Shown: positions 1 through 8,421 of the stretch, one piece after another
Numbering within the stretch: the stretch's first letter is position 1
How the letters are laid out: each line of letters opens with the position of its first letter
NCBI GenBank assembly: GCA_003164335.1
Contig: PLTF01000010.1
Span: forward strand, 37,049-101,048
Direction of reading: 5' to 3'
DNA from: Fibrobacterota bacterium
GTDB lineage: Bacteria; Fibrobacterota; Chitinivibrionia; Chitinivibrionales; Chitinispirillaceae
Length of the DNA stretch: 64,000 bases
The notes under the pieces: model-generated
Database searches by the model: none
Told to the model about the DNA's origin: nothing
Seen by the model: only the letters and a program-made list of their open reading frames with translations
Program-made: the position numbers and the translations under genes

Positions 1-22
1 TGCCTTTCGCGGCTTTAGGCCA

Positions 23-48
23 GGGAGAACCGCCTAAGCGGTTCCCCC
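23..48. repeat. Palindromic hairpin, GGGAGAACCGC family, copy 1
   Basis: A stem-loop beginning GGGAGAACCGC, with loop CTAA and right arm GCGGTTCCCCC. It lies just beyond the 3' end of rseP, so it could end minus-strand transcription, but no clear T-run follows on that strand. A second hairpin with the same first 11 bases is at 24997-25024. Function is not established. Confidence 0.5.
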
Positions 49-75
49 AACAGAGTATTATGGATTTCTGCCTGT

Positions 76-1422
76 CTACTTCCCGAATAACTTGAAAATT
101 TCGGGCAGTTTGTGGAAATCATTCATCGAAACATAGAAGAAGAAGAGAATAAAGAAGATAATCGCAAACCGGTTGATTGACAGTTGTGTTTTAAGAGATA
201 GCGGCTTGCGGCGGATGGCTTCGAGGAGGAGAAAAAGAAGAAGACCCCCGTCGGTAATAATAAGCGGGAAAAGGTTGAGCACCCCCAGATTGATACTGAT
301 AAGCGCCATGAAATTGAGCAACGGCGAGAGACCCTGGAGGGCGATGATTCCCGATGCCGGGATGATACCGACCGGTCCGGAAAGCTCGGTCGTCGAAACT
401 TTTCGTGAGATCAATTTACCCAGGACATCGAATATCATGGTGGTATAATCCCAGGATTTTCGCAGGCAGCGATCGACTGCCGGCAGTGCGCCATAGCGAA
501 CTTTTCGAGCTTCCGGGCTTTTGATCTCTATCCCCAGGACAAAGCGGCTGTCGGTCCGATCGAAAAAGGGCTGGATTGAGAGTGTTTCCCGTAACCCGGT
601 CCTGGCAATGCCGACCATGCGGGTCTCACCGGGCCTGCCTTCCTTTAATACACCGCTAATTTGAAACCAGGAGTAAATCCGGACACTGTCGATGGAAAGA
701 ACGGTATCGCCGGGCCTCATGCCCGCCTTTGCCGCCGGGAGAGTATCCCGCACCTTTCCCACGACCGGGGGAAGCGCCGGCTCCATGCCGAAGGGGGCCG
801 TATACTCCTCCCCCTTTGCGGGGTTTCGATCGATATTCCGCCGCAGGCTCGCTCCATCCCGGACAAGCGAAAGGATAACCGGATTTTCGGGAGTCATGAA
901 ACGATCTTCAATGTCATTCCATGAGGCAATCGCCGTGCCGTTCATGGCAACGACGCTGTCGCCGGCGCGGATACCGGCGTCATGCGCCGCAGAGCTGTCG
1001 GCAACGTACCCGATGACGGGACGGTCAAGGTATTGCGGACGCTCGACCCCTACTTGATACATGATCCACAGCATGAGAATTGCGGAAAGGAAATTTGCTA
1101 CCGGTCCGGCAACCGCCACGACCGCGCGCTGCCACTTCGGTTTGACCATGAACTCATAGGACTCGCCGGTCTGCTCGTCGTCGGGTTGCTCCCCTGCCAT
1201 CTTGACATAACCGCCGAACGGGATGGCACTCAACCGGTACTCGGTCTCCCCTGCGGTTTTTTTAAGGAGCACCTTGCCGAACCCGATTGAAAACGCCAGA
1301 ACCTTGAAGCGCAGGGCCTTGGCTGCAACAAAATGGCCGAGCTCGTGGATGATGACCATGACCCCGAGAATGAAGATGCCGATAATTACTGCCAGGAGAC
1401 TTTTAGCGACCATCAGGATCAT
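76..1422 (-). CDS. rseP: RIP metalloprotease RseP (site-2 protease)
   Basis: Membrane-embedded zinc protease of the S2P/M50 family, which in other bacteria cuts anti-sigma factors within the membrane. The 448-residue product has the zinc-binding HELGH motif near residue 27 in the first membrane segment, two central PDZ domains (roughly 120-200 and 210-290), and a C-terminal membrane region with the second-site motif seen here as NLFPLIITDGG, where many homologues have a Leu-Asp-Gly. The ATG at 1422 is preceded by GAGGTG at good spacing. It starts 4 nt after the dxr stop, so it is the last gene of a uppS-cdsA-dxr-rseP run. The substrate is not evident from the window. Confidence 0.95.
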   Translation of the reverse strand: MILMVAKSLLAVIIGIFILGVMVIIHELGHFVAAKALRFKVLAFSIGFGKVLLKKTAGETEYRLSAIPFGGYVKMAGEQPDDEQTGESYEFMVKPKWQRAVVAVAGPVANFLSAILMLWIMYQVGVERPQYLDRPVIGYVADSSAAHDAGIRAGDSVVAMNGTAIASWNDIEDRFMTPENPVILSLVRDGASLRRNIDRNPAKGEEYTAPFGMEPALPPVVGKVRDTLPAAKAGMRPGDTVLSIDSVRIYSWFQISGVLKEGRPGETRMVGIARTGLRETLSIQPFFDRTDSRFVLGIEIKSPEARKVRYGALPAVDRCLRKSWDYTTMIFDVLGKLISRKVSTTELSGPVGIIPASGIIALQGLSPLLNFMALISINLGVLNLFPLIITDGGLLLFLLLEAIRRKPLSLKTQLSINRFAIIFFILFFFYVSMNDFHKLPEIFKLFGK

Positions 1423-1426
1423 CGTT

Positions 1427-2578
1427 TCACCTCGGGTTGGTATGTTCTCGGCGAACCATTTCCCGCGTCAGCCGGTCGGCTTCTTCGATGGCTTCAAGCG
1501 AATCGGCAGCCATCGGCTTGTGGTATTCCAGGGCGCGGGCAACCGTCCCGGCAATGGCAGGAAACGGAATCGCCCCCGCAAGGAATGCTTCGACGGCAAC
1601 CTCGTTTGCAGCATTGGCGACCGCCGGGGCAACGCCTCCCTGCCTGCCGGCTTCGATACAGAGACGGAGGCAGGGGAAACGGCCGAAGTCGGGTTCGAAA
1701 AATTCGAGACGGCCGATTTCCGGAAGAGAAAGCCTCCTGCCGGCAAGGGGGAGCCTTTCGGGATAGGAGAGGGCATACTGGATCGGCAGTTCCATGTCCG
1801 GCAGTCCGAGCTGGGCCATCACCGCGCCGTCATGCAATTCGACAAGCGAGTGAATGATCGATTGCGGATGGATCCAGACGCGAAGCCGATCGTAGGAGAC
1901 GCGAAACAGGTGATGCGCCTCCACCACTTCGAACCCCTTGTTCATCAGCGTCGCAGCGTCGATCGTGATTTTTTTTCCCATCGACCAGGTCGGGTGGTTG
2001 AGCGCCTCCTCTGCGGTGACGCCGGCAAACCGGTCGGCCGGCAGATCGCGGAACGGGCCGCCCGATGCGGTCAGGATGATGCTCTCGACCGCATCGTTCC
2101 GGACGCCGGCAAGGCATTGCATGATGGCGCTGTGCTCGCTGTCGATCGGAACGATCGAGCCTCGTCCCGCATCGAGAAGCGGCCGCAGGAAGTCGCCGCC
2201 GATGACCAGGGTTTCCTTATTGGCAAGCGCGACCCGCTTATTGCGCAGAAGCCCGGCAACGGTGGGACGCAGGCCAACGGCGCCGACCAGCGCATTGAGC
2301 ATGATATCGAAATCCCGGTCGTTGACAAGCTCTTCAAGCCCCGGGCGACCGGAAAAAACCGCTACGCCGGGGAAGAGCTCCCGGAGCCGCTCCGCGGCGG
2401 CGGGAGCAGCGACGCAGACTGCCTTTGGCCCGAACTCCCGGATCTGGGCGATGAGCAGGTCGATATTATTTCCTGCCGAGAGCCCGGCAATCGAGAAGCG
2501 ATCCGGCAGGCGGCGAACGCAGTTGAGCGCGCTCCTTCCGATGGAGCCGGTTGATCCGAGGAGAAGAATGGATGCCAT
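1427..2578 (-). CDS. dxr: 1-deoxy-D-xylulose 5-phosphate reductoisomerase
   Basis: Second enzyme of the methylerythritol phosphate isoprenoid pathway: NADPH-dependent rearrangement and reduction of DXP to MEP in the cytoplasm. The 383-residue length is normal. Visible family motifs are the N-terminal dinucleotide site GSTGSIGRSA, the metal/substrate motif IDSEHSAI, GGPFRD, the HPTWSMGKKI segment and VEAHHLF. The ATG at 2578 has AAAGGA upstream. It lies 9 nt after cdsA and 4 nt before rseP, so the genes are very likely cotranscribed. The adjacent uppS uses isoprenoid product for the lipid carrier, so the cluster links isoprenoid supply to envelope synthesis. Confidence 0.97.
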   Translation of the reverse strand: MASILLLGSTGSIGRSALNCVRRLPDRFSIAGLSAGNNIDLLIAQIREFGPKAVCVAAPAAAERLRELFPGVAVFSGRPGLEELVNDRDFDIMLNALVGAVGLRPTVAGLLRNKRVALANKETLVIGGDFLRPLLDAGRGSIVPIDSEHSAIMQCLAGVRNDAVESIILTASGGPFRDLPADRFAGVTAEEALNHPTWSMGKKITIDAATLMNKGFEVVEAHHLFRVSYDRLRVWIHPQSIIHSLVELHDGAVMAQLGLPDMELPIQYALSYPERLPLAGRRLSLPEIGRLEFFEPDFGRFPCLRLCIEAGRQGGVAPAVANAANEVAVEAFLAGAIPFPAIAGTVARALEYHKPMAADSLEAIEEADRLTREMVRREHTNPR

Positions 2579-2587
2579 CGGGATCCT

Positions 2588-3478
2588 TTACAGGTGAACC
2601 AGCCTGCCGACGATCCAGGAGAAGATCGAGATTGCCGGTGCCGTGAAAAAAAGACTGCCGAATCGATCGAGGATTCCCCCGTGTCCGGGTATGAGCGCCG
2701 ATGAATCCTTGACCCGGAAATACCGTTTCATGAGCGAGACGAACAGGTCGCCGATCTGGGCGAAGATGCCGATGAGAACGCCGAGCAGGATGCCGAGCCC
2801 CCGCGGCAGGACCGGGTTTGCAAGGAACCACCAGCCGATGCTTGCCGTGATGACCGCGGCGGCGAAACCGCCGATCGCCCCTTCGATCGTTTTGTGGGGA
2901 CTTATAATGCTGAGGCGATGCTTCCCGAGCGAGCTGCCGACAAAATAGGCCGCGCTGTCGCACAGGCAAACCGCAAGAACCACCAGGCAGATGCCGAGCT
3001 GCGAGAGCATGGGTGGCCTGAATATGCGGAACAGGTGCTGAAAGGCATCGTTGTAAAGGTTCAGGAGTGCGGCGGCGCACATGTAAATAATAGCGACGCC
3101 TGAGAAGAGCAGGCTCGCCCGCATCCACCGGCGGGTTTTTTTGAGGCGTCCCCAGCGGAATGCCTCGATCGCCACAAGCAGCAGGAGAACCCAGAAGGCG
3201 GCGTAATGCGGGAGCTGGATGTCGCAGAAATACATGACAAAGTGGAGTGCAAGCCAGATATAGCAGATCCAGAACCCGTTCTTCGGGTACAGGAGCCCGA
3301 GCATGCCGATATATTCCCAGGCTGCAAGGATGGCGAGCACGACGATGAGGAGATGGCCGGGACGGATGATGGCGATCCACGTCGGCGTGATGGAGAAGGG
3401 AGCATTGATGATCCACCAGGCGACAGGAATGGCGGGAATGACGAAGAGAAGGCGCTTTCCGATATTCGGGAAGGTCAT
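2588..3478 (-). CDS. cdsA: Phosphatidate cytidylyltransferase
   Basis: Makes CDP-diacylglycerol from phosphatidic acid and CTP at the inner membrane, the branch point of phospholipid synthesis. About eight hydrophobic segments are visible. The C-terminal family signature is present as KDSSALIPGHGGILDRFGS (usually KD...PGHGGILDR). I place the start at the ATG at 3478, giving MTFPNIGKR and 296 residues. It overlaps the uppS stop by four bases (ATGA), a standard translational-coupling arrangement. A longer frame reaching back to 3565 would lie entirely inside uppS and is unlikely. Confidence 0.95.
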   Translation of the reverse strand: MTFPNIGKRLLFVIPAIPVAWWIINAPFSITPTWIAIIRPGHLLIVVLAILAAWEYIGMLGLLYPKNGFWICYIWLALHFVMYFCDIQLPHYAAFWVLLLLVAIEAFRWGRLKKTRRWMRASLLFSGVAIIYMCAAALLNLYNDAFQHLFRIFRPPMLSQLGICLVVLAVCLCDSAAYFVGSSLGKHRLSIISPHKTIEGAIGGFAAAVITASIGWWFLANPVLPRGLGILLGVLIGIFAQIGDLFVSLMKRYFRVKDSSALIPGHGGILDRFGSLFFTAPAISIFSWIVGRLVHL

Positions 3479-4182
3479 GACTCCTTGACCTTTCCAAAAC
3501 GGCGATCGCGCCGGTTGAAATCCTCGATTGCCTTCACCATTTCCGCCTTGTCGAAATCGGGCCACAATACATCGGTAATGTAAAGTTCGGCATAGGCAGA
3601 CTGCCAGAGCAGAAAATTTGAGATGCGCGAATCGCCGCCGGTCCGGATAATGAGCTCGGGGTCGGGAATGTCTTTTGTATAGAGGTACCCGCCGAAGGTC
3701 TTTTCATCGAGCCCGTCGAGAATCGAAGGGTTCCGGATTGCCTCCTCTGCAATGCGTCGCGCGGCGGCGACAATTTCGGCCCTTCCGCCGTAGCTGATGG
3801 CAAGGTTGAGCGTCAGCCCGGTATTGCCGTCGAGCCGCTTAATGCCGTCTTCAAGAGCAGTGCGGGTTTTGGGCGGGAGCTTCGACAGGTCGCCGATCAC
3901 CCTGAGGCGGACATTATTCTCGTGCAGGTTATCGATCTCGCGTTGCACCATTTCAACCAGGAGGTCCATGAGCATGCGAACCTCAATGCGGGGCCGCTTC
4001 CAGTTTTCCGTTGAGAAGGTATAGATGGTGAGGTAGGAAATCCGGAGTTCGCCGCAGGCCCGCACGATGGTACGCGTGGCATCGGTGCCGGCACGATGGC
4101 CGGCGGTGCGGGGAAGCCCCCGTTTTTTTGCCCACCTGCCGTTGCCGTCCATGATGATGCCGATATGGCGAGGAATATTCAT
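3475..4182 (-). CDS. uppS: Undecaprenyl (isoprenyl) diphosphate synthase
   Basis: cis-Prenyltransferase that condenses isopentenyl diphosphate onto farnesyl diphosphate to make the C55 carrier for peptidoglycan and surface polysaccharide. The 235-residue protein has the catalytic N-terminal motif IIMDGNGRWAKKRGLPR followed by GHRAG, the YTFSTENWKRP segment, and the C-terminal RTGGDSRISNFLLWQSAYAE motif. All are diagnostic of the family. It is the first gene of the minus-strand run and shares ATGA with cdsA. No strong Shine-Dalgarno is visible just before the ATG at 4182. Confidence 0.97.
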   Translation of the reverse strand: MNIPRHIGIIMDGNGRWAKKRGLPRTAGHRAGTDATRTIVRACGELRISYLTIYTFSTENWKRPRIEVRMLMDLLVEMVQREIDNLHENNVRLRVIGDLSKLPPKTRTALEDGIKRLDGNTGLTLNLAISYGGRAEIVAAARRIAEEAIRNPSILDGLDEKTFGGYLYTKDIPDPELIIRTGGDSRISNFLLWQSAYAELYITDVLWPDFDKAEMVKAIEDFNRRDRRFGKVKES

Positions 4183-4597
4183 AGGCGTCGCATTTTAAGG
4201 GAGCTCCCCCACAAAGAGGCGAGTGGAAATGGCAGGAGACCGCTTCCCAATCTACTATAATAGAATATGGAATGAAGCCAAAAAAATATACATTACCCGC
4301 TAATGATTAAATCCGTTCGCCCTGAGCCTGTCGAAGGGCGACCGGCAAAGACGCGCCGTTCATGGTTCGACAAGCTCACCACGAACGGCTTCTTGAAACC
4401 ATACTTACAAACTGCTTAGTAATTGCCGGAAAACAATATCCGGAGTTTTTGCATACTAACGCGGAAAAGATGTGTCCCTGTTATGATGGGCGGGATTGCA
4501 GGACTAATTTATATTAGTTTCATATCGAAATTATACTAACACACTATGCACTTCGGGTAAGAACATTATCCTGAGGCGGCACGGGGGAATTTCGGAA
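4183..4597. other. Divergent intergenic region between uppS and thiF
   Basis: A 415-bp gap between divergent genes. It carries the dispersed inverted repeat at 4313-4388. Closer to thiF is an AT-rich stretch (about 4505-4540) with a TTAGT...ACTAA dyad and a possible -10 TATACT at 4532-4537, but no convincing -35. No open frame with coding character was seen. Promoters for both uppS and thiF should lie here. Confidence 0.4.
4313..4388. repeat. Dispersed inverted-repeat element, full copy
   Basis: An imperfect palindromic element whose left arm starts CCGTTCGCCCTGAGCCTGTC and whose right arm is nearly its reverse complement, ending ACCACGAACGG. A second, partly degraded copy is at 24837-24912, and a single arm is at 8272-8289. 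From memory, near-identical elements occur between genes in many unrelated environmental bacteria. It is noncoding and REP-like. Confidence 0.75.
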
Positions 4598-5383
4598 GTG
4601 TTCTCTGATAATCAGATAGAGCGTTACAGCAGGCACATCCTCCTGAAGCAGCTCGGCACGACAGGACAGCAAAAACTTTGCGATGGCAGGGTGCTCATAG
4701 TCGGAGCCGGTGGACTCGGCTCTCCCGCCGCGCTCTATTGCGCCGCCGCAGGTGTCGGCACCATCGGGATCATAGATTATGACCGCGTTGAGCTTTCCAA
4801 CCTTCAGCGCCAGATCATTCACGCGGAGGGGGACATAGGCAGACTGAAAGCCGAATCGGCGGCGGATTCGATTCGCGCGATCAATGCCGATGTCTGCGTA
4901 CAGGCCTATACCGAGAAGTTTGCCGTTGAGAATGCCCGGTTGATTGTCCGGGAGTATGATTTCGTCATCGACGGAACCGACAACTTCGGCTCGAAATTCC
5001 TCGTTAATGATGCCTGTGTCCACGAAGGCAAACCGTTTTCACATGCCGGAGTGCTCCAATTCTCAGGACAGACCCTGACCGTTGTTCCCGGCAAGTCCGC
5101 ATGTTACCGATGCGTTTTTGAAGATCTCCCGCCTAAAGACGCCGTACCTTCATGTTCCCAGGCAGGCGTACTGAGTTCTGTTGTCGGCATCCTTGGTTCG
5201 ATCCAGGCGACCGAGGCTCTTAAGTACCTGGCTCAAATCGGCGAGCTCCTGACCGACTGCATTCTCACCTTCGATGCCCTGTCGATGGAATTCAGGAAAA
5301 TTACCGTTCGCAGAAATCCCGAGTGCCTGGCCTGCGGATCGAACGGTAAATGGCCGCTGCTGTATGGAGATCACTGTAACTGA
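4598..5383 (+). CDS. thiF: ThiS adenylyltransferase ThiF (MoeB/HesA/E1-like)
   Basis: E1-like enzyme that adenylates the C-terminal glycine of the sulfur carrier ThiS, preparing it for sulfur loading in thiazole synthesis. The 261-residue protein has the nucleotide-binding motif GAGGLGSPAALYCA, the RQIIH segment, the DGTDNF motif, and two zinc-type Cys pairs (CYRC near residue 168 and CLAC near 247). The start is GTG at 4598. MoeB is the closest alternative, but the neighbouring thiE-S-G-H genes favour ThiF. It lies upstream of the TPP riboswitch, so it may be made without TPP control. Confidence 0.85.
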   Translation: MFSDNQIERYSRHILLKQLGTTGQQKLCDGRVLIVGAGGLGSPAALYCAAAGVGTIGIIDYDRVELSNLQRQIIHAEGDIGRLKAESAADSIRAINADVCVQAYTEKFAVENARLIVREYDFVIDGTDNFGSKFLVNDACVHEGKPFSHAGVLQFSGQTLTVVPGKSACYRCVFEDLPPKDAVPSCSQAGVLSSVVGILGSIQATEALKYLAQIGELLTDCILTFDALSMEFRKITVRRNPECLACGSNGKWPLLYGDHCN

Positions 5384-5416
5384 TTCTGCTGCAAAGGGCC
5401 GAAGCAAATTGTATAT

Positions 5417-5512
5417 TGCTGATGGGGAGCCCGTATAACGGCGCTGAGAGTTCTGATGTTATCAGATAACCCGCATAACCTGATCCGGATAATGCCGGCG
5501 GAGGGAATGAGA
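5417..5512 (+). promoter_or_regulatory. TPP riboswitch (THI element) aptamer
   Basis: The conserved thi-box pieces occur in order: GGGGAGCC (5424-5431), a short P3 hairpin, CTGAGAG (5444-5450), a P3a hairpin with arms TCTGAT/ATCAGA, ACCC, then AACCTGATCCGGATAATGCC and GGCGGAGGGAA. Known members bind thiamin diphosphate and switch off downstream thi genes. It sits between thiF and thiE, so it should control thiE-thiS-thiG-thiH. The likely expression platform is the hairpin at 5528-5550. Confidence 0.93.
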
Positions 5513-5527
5513 TATGCCCGCATCCTT

Positions 5528-5550
5528 CCTTCCCGGATTTTACGGGAAGG
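5528..5550 (+). promoter_or_regulatory. Shine-Dalgarno-sequestering hairpin of the TPP riboswitch
   Basis: A perfect 8-bp stem, CCTTCCCG / CGGGAAGG, with a 7-nt loop. The right arm is the only good Shine-Dalgarno sequence before thiE. No T-run follows, so this looks like translational control and not a terminator. The aptamer 3' segment GGAGGGAA (5500-5507) can pair, with one G-U, to TTCCTTCC (5526-5533). That would free the ribosome site when TPP is absent. Confidence 0.6.
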
Positions 5551-5577
5551 GTCTCTATCAAAACCACAAATTTATAC

Positions 5578-6177
5578 TTGGTTCTCTGCAGCGAATGCTG
5601 CAATAATCGAGATCCGCTCATGGTGGCCAAAGATGCCATTAATGCCGGAATCGACATGTTGCAGATGCGCGAAAAAAACAGGTCCCGCAAGGAATTGCTG
5701 GTGCTGGGGACGGCCCTGGCTTCTTTGTGCAAAAAGAATAGCATCTTATTTATTGTCAATGACGATCCTCTGTTGGCCAAAAAGCTTAACGCCGATGGTG
5801 TTCATCTGGGCCAGGAAGACCTCCTCAGGTTTCCCTTGCTGGAAACACGAAACCTTTTAGGTAAAGATAAGATTATCGGATTGTCGACCCATTCGCCGGA
5901 GCAGTTTAAAATTGCCCAGGATCAGGATTTCGATTATTGTGCCTTTGGTCCGGTATTTTTTACCAAAACGAAAAGTTATTATATCGGCACAAATGATCTC
6001 GGAGAAGTATTCCAAATGGCTAAAAAGCCGGTGATCTGCATCGGCGGCATTACCTTGCGTAATGTGAAGAAATTAGTTGCACTGGGAGCAACCAACATTG
6101 CGGTGATTCGCGCCATAACCGAGGCCGGCGATATCGGTATGGCCGTGAAAAGTTTGAAGGATGCCTTATGTACATAA
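5578..6177 (+). CDS. thiE: Thiamin phosphate synthase ThiE
   Basis: Joins hydroxymethylpyrimidine diphosphate and thiazole phosphate to form thiamin phosphate. A small TIM-barrel enzyme of about 200 residues. Motifs: QMREK near residue 28, INDD-like VNDDPLLAKK, DGVHLGQEDL, the GPVFFTKTK phosphate loop and CIGGI. The coordinate uses a TTG start at 5578, but the frame is open upstream and encodes NLYLV, which matches the first strand of the family. TTG would cut that strand. The Shine-Dalgarno at 5544-5550 is best spaced for an ATC codon at 5557, so the true start is uncertain. The gene overlaps thiS by 10 nt and is more AT-rich than flanking regions. Confidence 0.88.
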   Translation: MVLCSECCNNRDPLMVAKDAINAGIDMLQMREKNRSRKELLVLGTALASLCKKNSILFIVNDDPLLAKKLNADGVHLGQEDLLRFPLLETRNLLGKDKIIGLSTHSPEQFKIAQDQDFDYCAFGPVFFTKTKSYYIGTNDLGEVFQMAKKPVICIGGITLRNVKKLVALGATNIAVIRAITEAGDIGMAVKSLKDALCT

Positions 6178-6368
6178 AGATTAACGGCAAAGATCAGGAA
6201 TTAAGCGGCGCATGCACCTTGGAAGAATTAGTGGTAAATAAAAATCTGATGAGAAATACTATCGTTATCGAGCAGAACGGCCTGATAATTCCGAAGAAGC
6301 AATGGGGCCGCGCGGCTATAGGGGAAGGTGATGTTATCGAAATCATTGGTTTTGTCGGAGGAGGTTAA
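6168..6368 (+). CDS. thiS: Sulfur carrier protein ThiS
   Basis: A 66-residue ubiquitin-like carrier. ThiF adenylates its C-terminus, which then becomes a thiocarboxylate and donates sulfur to ThiG. The protein ends in GFVGGG, with the obligatory terminal Gly-Gly, and has the expected short beta-grasp pattern. The ATG lies inside the end of thiE, and the stop abuts the thiG start, so translation is tightly coupled. Confidence 0.93.
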   Translation: MYIKINGKDQELSGACTLEELVVNKNLMRNTIVIEQNGLIIPKKQWGRAAIGEGDVIEIIGFVGGG

Positions 6369-7145
6369 ATGGATGATGTTTTAATGATCGGCGGGAGAAT
6401 GATTTCCAGCCGTTTATTTATTGGAACGGGAAAATTCGGCGATAACCGCCTGATCAAACCGGCATTGGAAAAATCCGGGGCAGCCGTGGTGACCGTCGCC
6501 CTGCGCCGTATAGACGATTCAGCCGGGGACGAAAATATCCTGAATTTTATTCCGAAAGACTGTATTCTGATGCCGAATACATCCGGTGCCCGTAATGCCG
6601 AAGAAGCAATAAGGATTGCCCGGCTTGCCAAAGCGTGCGGTATGGGAAATTGGATCAAGATCGAAGTTATCAATGACAATAAATATTTGTTACCGGATAA
6701 CCAGGAGACCTTGAAAGCGGTAGACATTTTGGCTAAAGAAGAGTTTGTCGTGTTACCGTATATGGTGCCGGATCTTTATGCGGCAAGGCGTATGGTTGAC
6801 GCCGGAGCAGCGGCAATAATGCCGCTTGGATCACCGATCGGATCCAACCGTGGATTAAAAACGAAAGAACTGGTCAGGATAATGATTAACGACAGCAGCG
6901 TTCCGGTGATCGTCGATGCCGGGTTAGGTATGCCTTCGGAAGCTGCCGAGTGCATGGAAATGGGGTGCGGAGCCGTCCTGGTAAATACCGCCATAGCCAC
7001 GGCGAAGGATCCCGTGGAGATGGCAATTGCCTTTAGTGAAGCGGTCCGCGGCAGCAGGCGGGCGTTTTTTGCCTCATCCGGCTATATCGGCGAAACGGCC
7101 GGAGCGTCATCGCCATTAACAGGTTTTCTGCGTGGAACTAACTAA
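6369..7145 (+). CDS. thiG: Thiazole synthase ThiG
   Basis: Forms the thiazole phosphate ring from deoxyxylulose 5-phosphate, dehydroglycine and ThiS thiocarboxylate. The 258-residue TIM barrel has the family segments RLFIGTGKF near the start, [28 protein letters not shown] with the Schiff-base lysine, [13 protein letters not shown], and the C-terminal [11 protein letters not shown] motif. The ATG follows the thiS stop directly and is preceded by GGAGGAGG within thiS. DXP is also the substrate of Dxr, encoded nearby. Confidence 0.96.
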   Translation: MDDVLMIGGRMISSRLFIGTGKFGDNRLIKPALEKSGAAVVTVALRRIDDSAGDENILNFIPKDCILMPNTSGARNAEEAIRIARLAKACGMGNWIKIEVINDNKYLLPDNQETLKAVDILAKEEFVVLPYMVPDLYAARRMVDAGAAAIMPLGSPIGSNRGLKTKELVRIMINDSSVPVIVDAGLGMPSEAAECMEMGCGAVLVNTAIATAKDPVEMAIAFSEAVRGSRRAFFASSGYIGETAGASSPLTGFLRGTN

Positions 7146-7146
7146 T

Positions 7147-8244
7147 ATGGATTTTTATGATATTATCTTAAATTATCGGGAATTTGATTTTAAGCAGGCG
7201 CTATGCAGCGTGACGGCGCGTGACGTTTCTGTCGCTATCGATTCCGATGCTTCTGCCGATAAAAGGTTATTGGCGCTATTGTCTCCTGCCGCGGGCGAGC
7301 TGTTGGAAGATATGGCGCAGGAATCTCAAGCGCAGACCTTGCGCTATTTCGGGAGATCGATACAATTATATACACCGATGTATTTATCGAACTACTGCGA
7401 AAATCAATGTGTATATTGCGGGTACCAGACCAGGAACCCCATGGCGCGGAAAAAGCTTTCTTTAGAAGAAGTGGATAAAGAGGCTGCGCATATAGCGGGT
7501 TTAGGGTTCAGGCATATTTTGATATTGACAGGCGAGTCTCATACCATGAGCCCTGTTGCATATATTAAAGATTGCGTAAAGATCCTGCAAAAATATTTCA
7601 GTTCGATATCCGTTGAAATCTATCCCTTACAGCTGCCGGAGTACCGCGAGTTGGTAGCCGCCGGTATCGATGGCCTGACGTTATATCAAGAAACCTATGA
7701 CCGGATTCTGTATGATGCATTGCATGTGCGCGGTCCGAAAAAAGATTATAAAAATCGACTGGATGCGCCGGATCGCGGCGCATGGGCAGGCGTTCATTTT
7801 ATTAATATCGGTGCATTACTCGGGTTAAGCGATTGGCGTGTTGAAGCGTTTTTCATGGGAATGCATGCAAAATACCTGCAGGATAAATTCCCAGGCAGCG
7901 AAATAGGAATTTCGGTGCCTCGTATCCAGCCGCATGAGGGCTGCTATAAACCGGAATCAATTGTTCGTGACAGTGAATTGGTTCAGATCGTTACTGCGAT
8001 GCGGCTGTTTATGCCGCGCGCCTCAATTGCCCTTTCAACAAGGGAAAATCGTGAACTGCGCGACAATCTTATGCCGCTTGGGATCACCCGGATGTCGGCA
8101 TCGTCAAGCACTGCGGTGGGCGGTCATACCATTAACCAGAACGGTTTTAAGCAATTCGAAATATCGGACAAAAGAGACCTTGAGCAGGTAAAACTGGCTA
8201 TACGTTCGGCCGGTTATCAGCCGGTTCTGAAAGATTGGGTATGA
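7147..8244 (+). CDS. thiH: 2-iminoacetate synthase ThiH (radical SAM tyrosine lyase)
   Basis: Radical S-adenosylmethionine enzyme that splits tyrosine into p-cresol and dehydroglycine for ThiG. It is the oxygen-sensitive alternative to the glycine oxidase ThiO and fits an anaerobe. The 365-residue protein carries the cluster motif CENQCVYC (Cx3Cx2C) near residue 80, then YCGYQTRN, the HILILTGESH segment and GISVPRIQPH. I chose ATG 7147, one base after the thiG stop. An in-frame GTG at 7132 would overlap thiG. It is the last gene of the riboswitch-controlled group. Confidence 0.94.
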   Translation: MDFYDIILNYREFDFKQALCSVTARDVSVAIDSDASADKRLLALLSPAAGELLEDMAQESQAQTLRYFGRSIQLYTPMYLSNYCENQCVYCGYQTRNPMARKKLSLEEVDKEAAHIAGLGFRHILILTGESHTMSPVAYIKDCVKILQKYFSSISVEIYPLQLPEYRELVAAGIDGLTLYQETYDRILYDALHVRGPKKDYKNRLDAPDRGAWAGVHFINIGALLGLSDWRVEAFFMGMHAKYLQDKFPGSEIGISVPRIQPHEGCYKPESIVRDSELVQIVTAMRLFMPRASIALSTRENRELRDNLMPLGITRMSASSSTAVGGHTINQNGFKQFEISDKRDLEQVKLAIRSAGYQPVLKDWV

Positions 8245-8271
8245 ACAACTATGATCTGACGTGTCTTCAAT

Positions 8272-8289
8272 CAGGCTCAGGGCGAACGA
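8272..8289. repeat. Single arm of the dispersed inverted repeat
   Basis: CAGGCTCAGGGCGAACGA is the reverse complement of the left arm of the element at 4313-4388, with one mismatch. Only one arm is present, so this is a remnant or partial insertion downstream of thiH. Confidence 0.55.
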
Positions 8290-8357
8290 CGAATGCTGAA
8301 ACTTACCCATGAACTGATTGGTAATCCGCAATTTCAAAACAGGTTCATAAATACCTC

Positions 8358-8409
8358 TTGAATGGAGTGGACGCCCGCTGTATTTTATAATCGATAATAT
8401 TATATCGAA
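8358..8409 (+). promoter_or_regulatory. Promoter and probable Rex operator upstream of rex1
   Basis: A possible -35 TTGAAT (8358-8363) and -10 TATTTT (8381-8386) lie 17 bp apart. Immediately downstream is TAATCGATAA (8388-8397) and TTATATCGAA (8400-8409), giving two TCGA cores whose centres are 14 bp apart. The same core spacing occurs before rex2 at 12084-12109. Autoregulation by Rex is inferred. Confidence 0.55.
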
Positions 8410-8421
8410 TCCAGGGGTCTC

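Noticed and set aside
1223-2554. 443-codon plus-strand frame opposite rseP and dxr
   Set aside because: It lies opposite two genes with diagnostic motifs and has no recognisable domain.
4598-5383. Calling this gene moeB
   Set aside because: The sequence alone cannot separate ThiF from MoeB, but it is next to thiE-S-G-H and no molybdopterin genes are present.
5528-5550. Intrinsic terminator after the TPP aptamer
   Set aside because: The stem is followed by GTCTCTATC with no T-run, and its right arm is the Shine-Dalgarno, so translational control is more likely.
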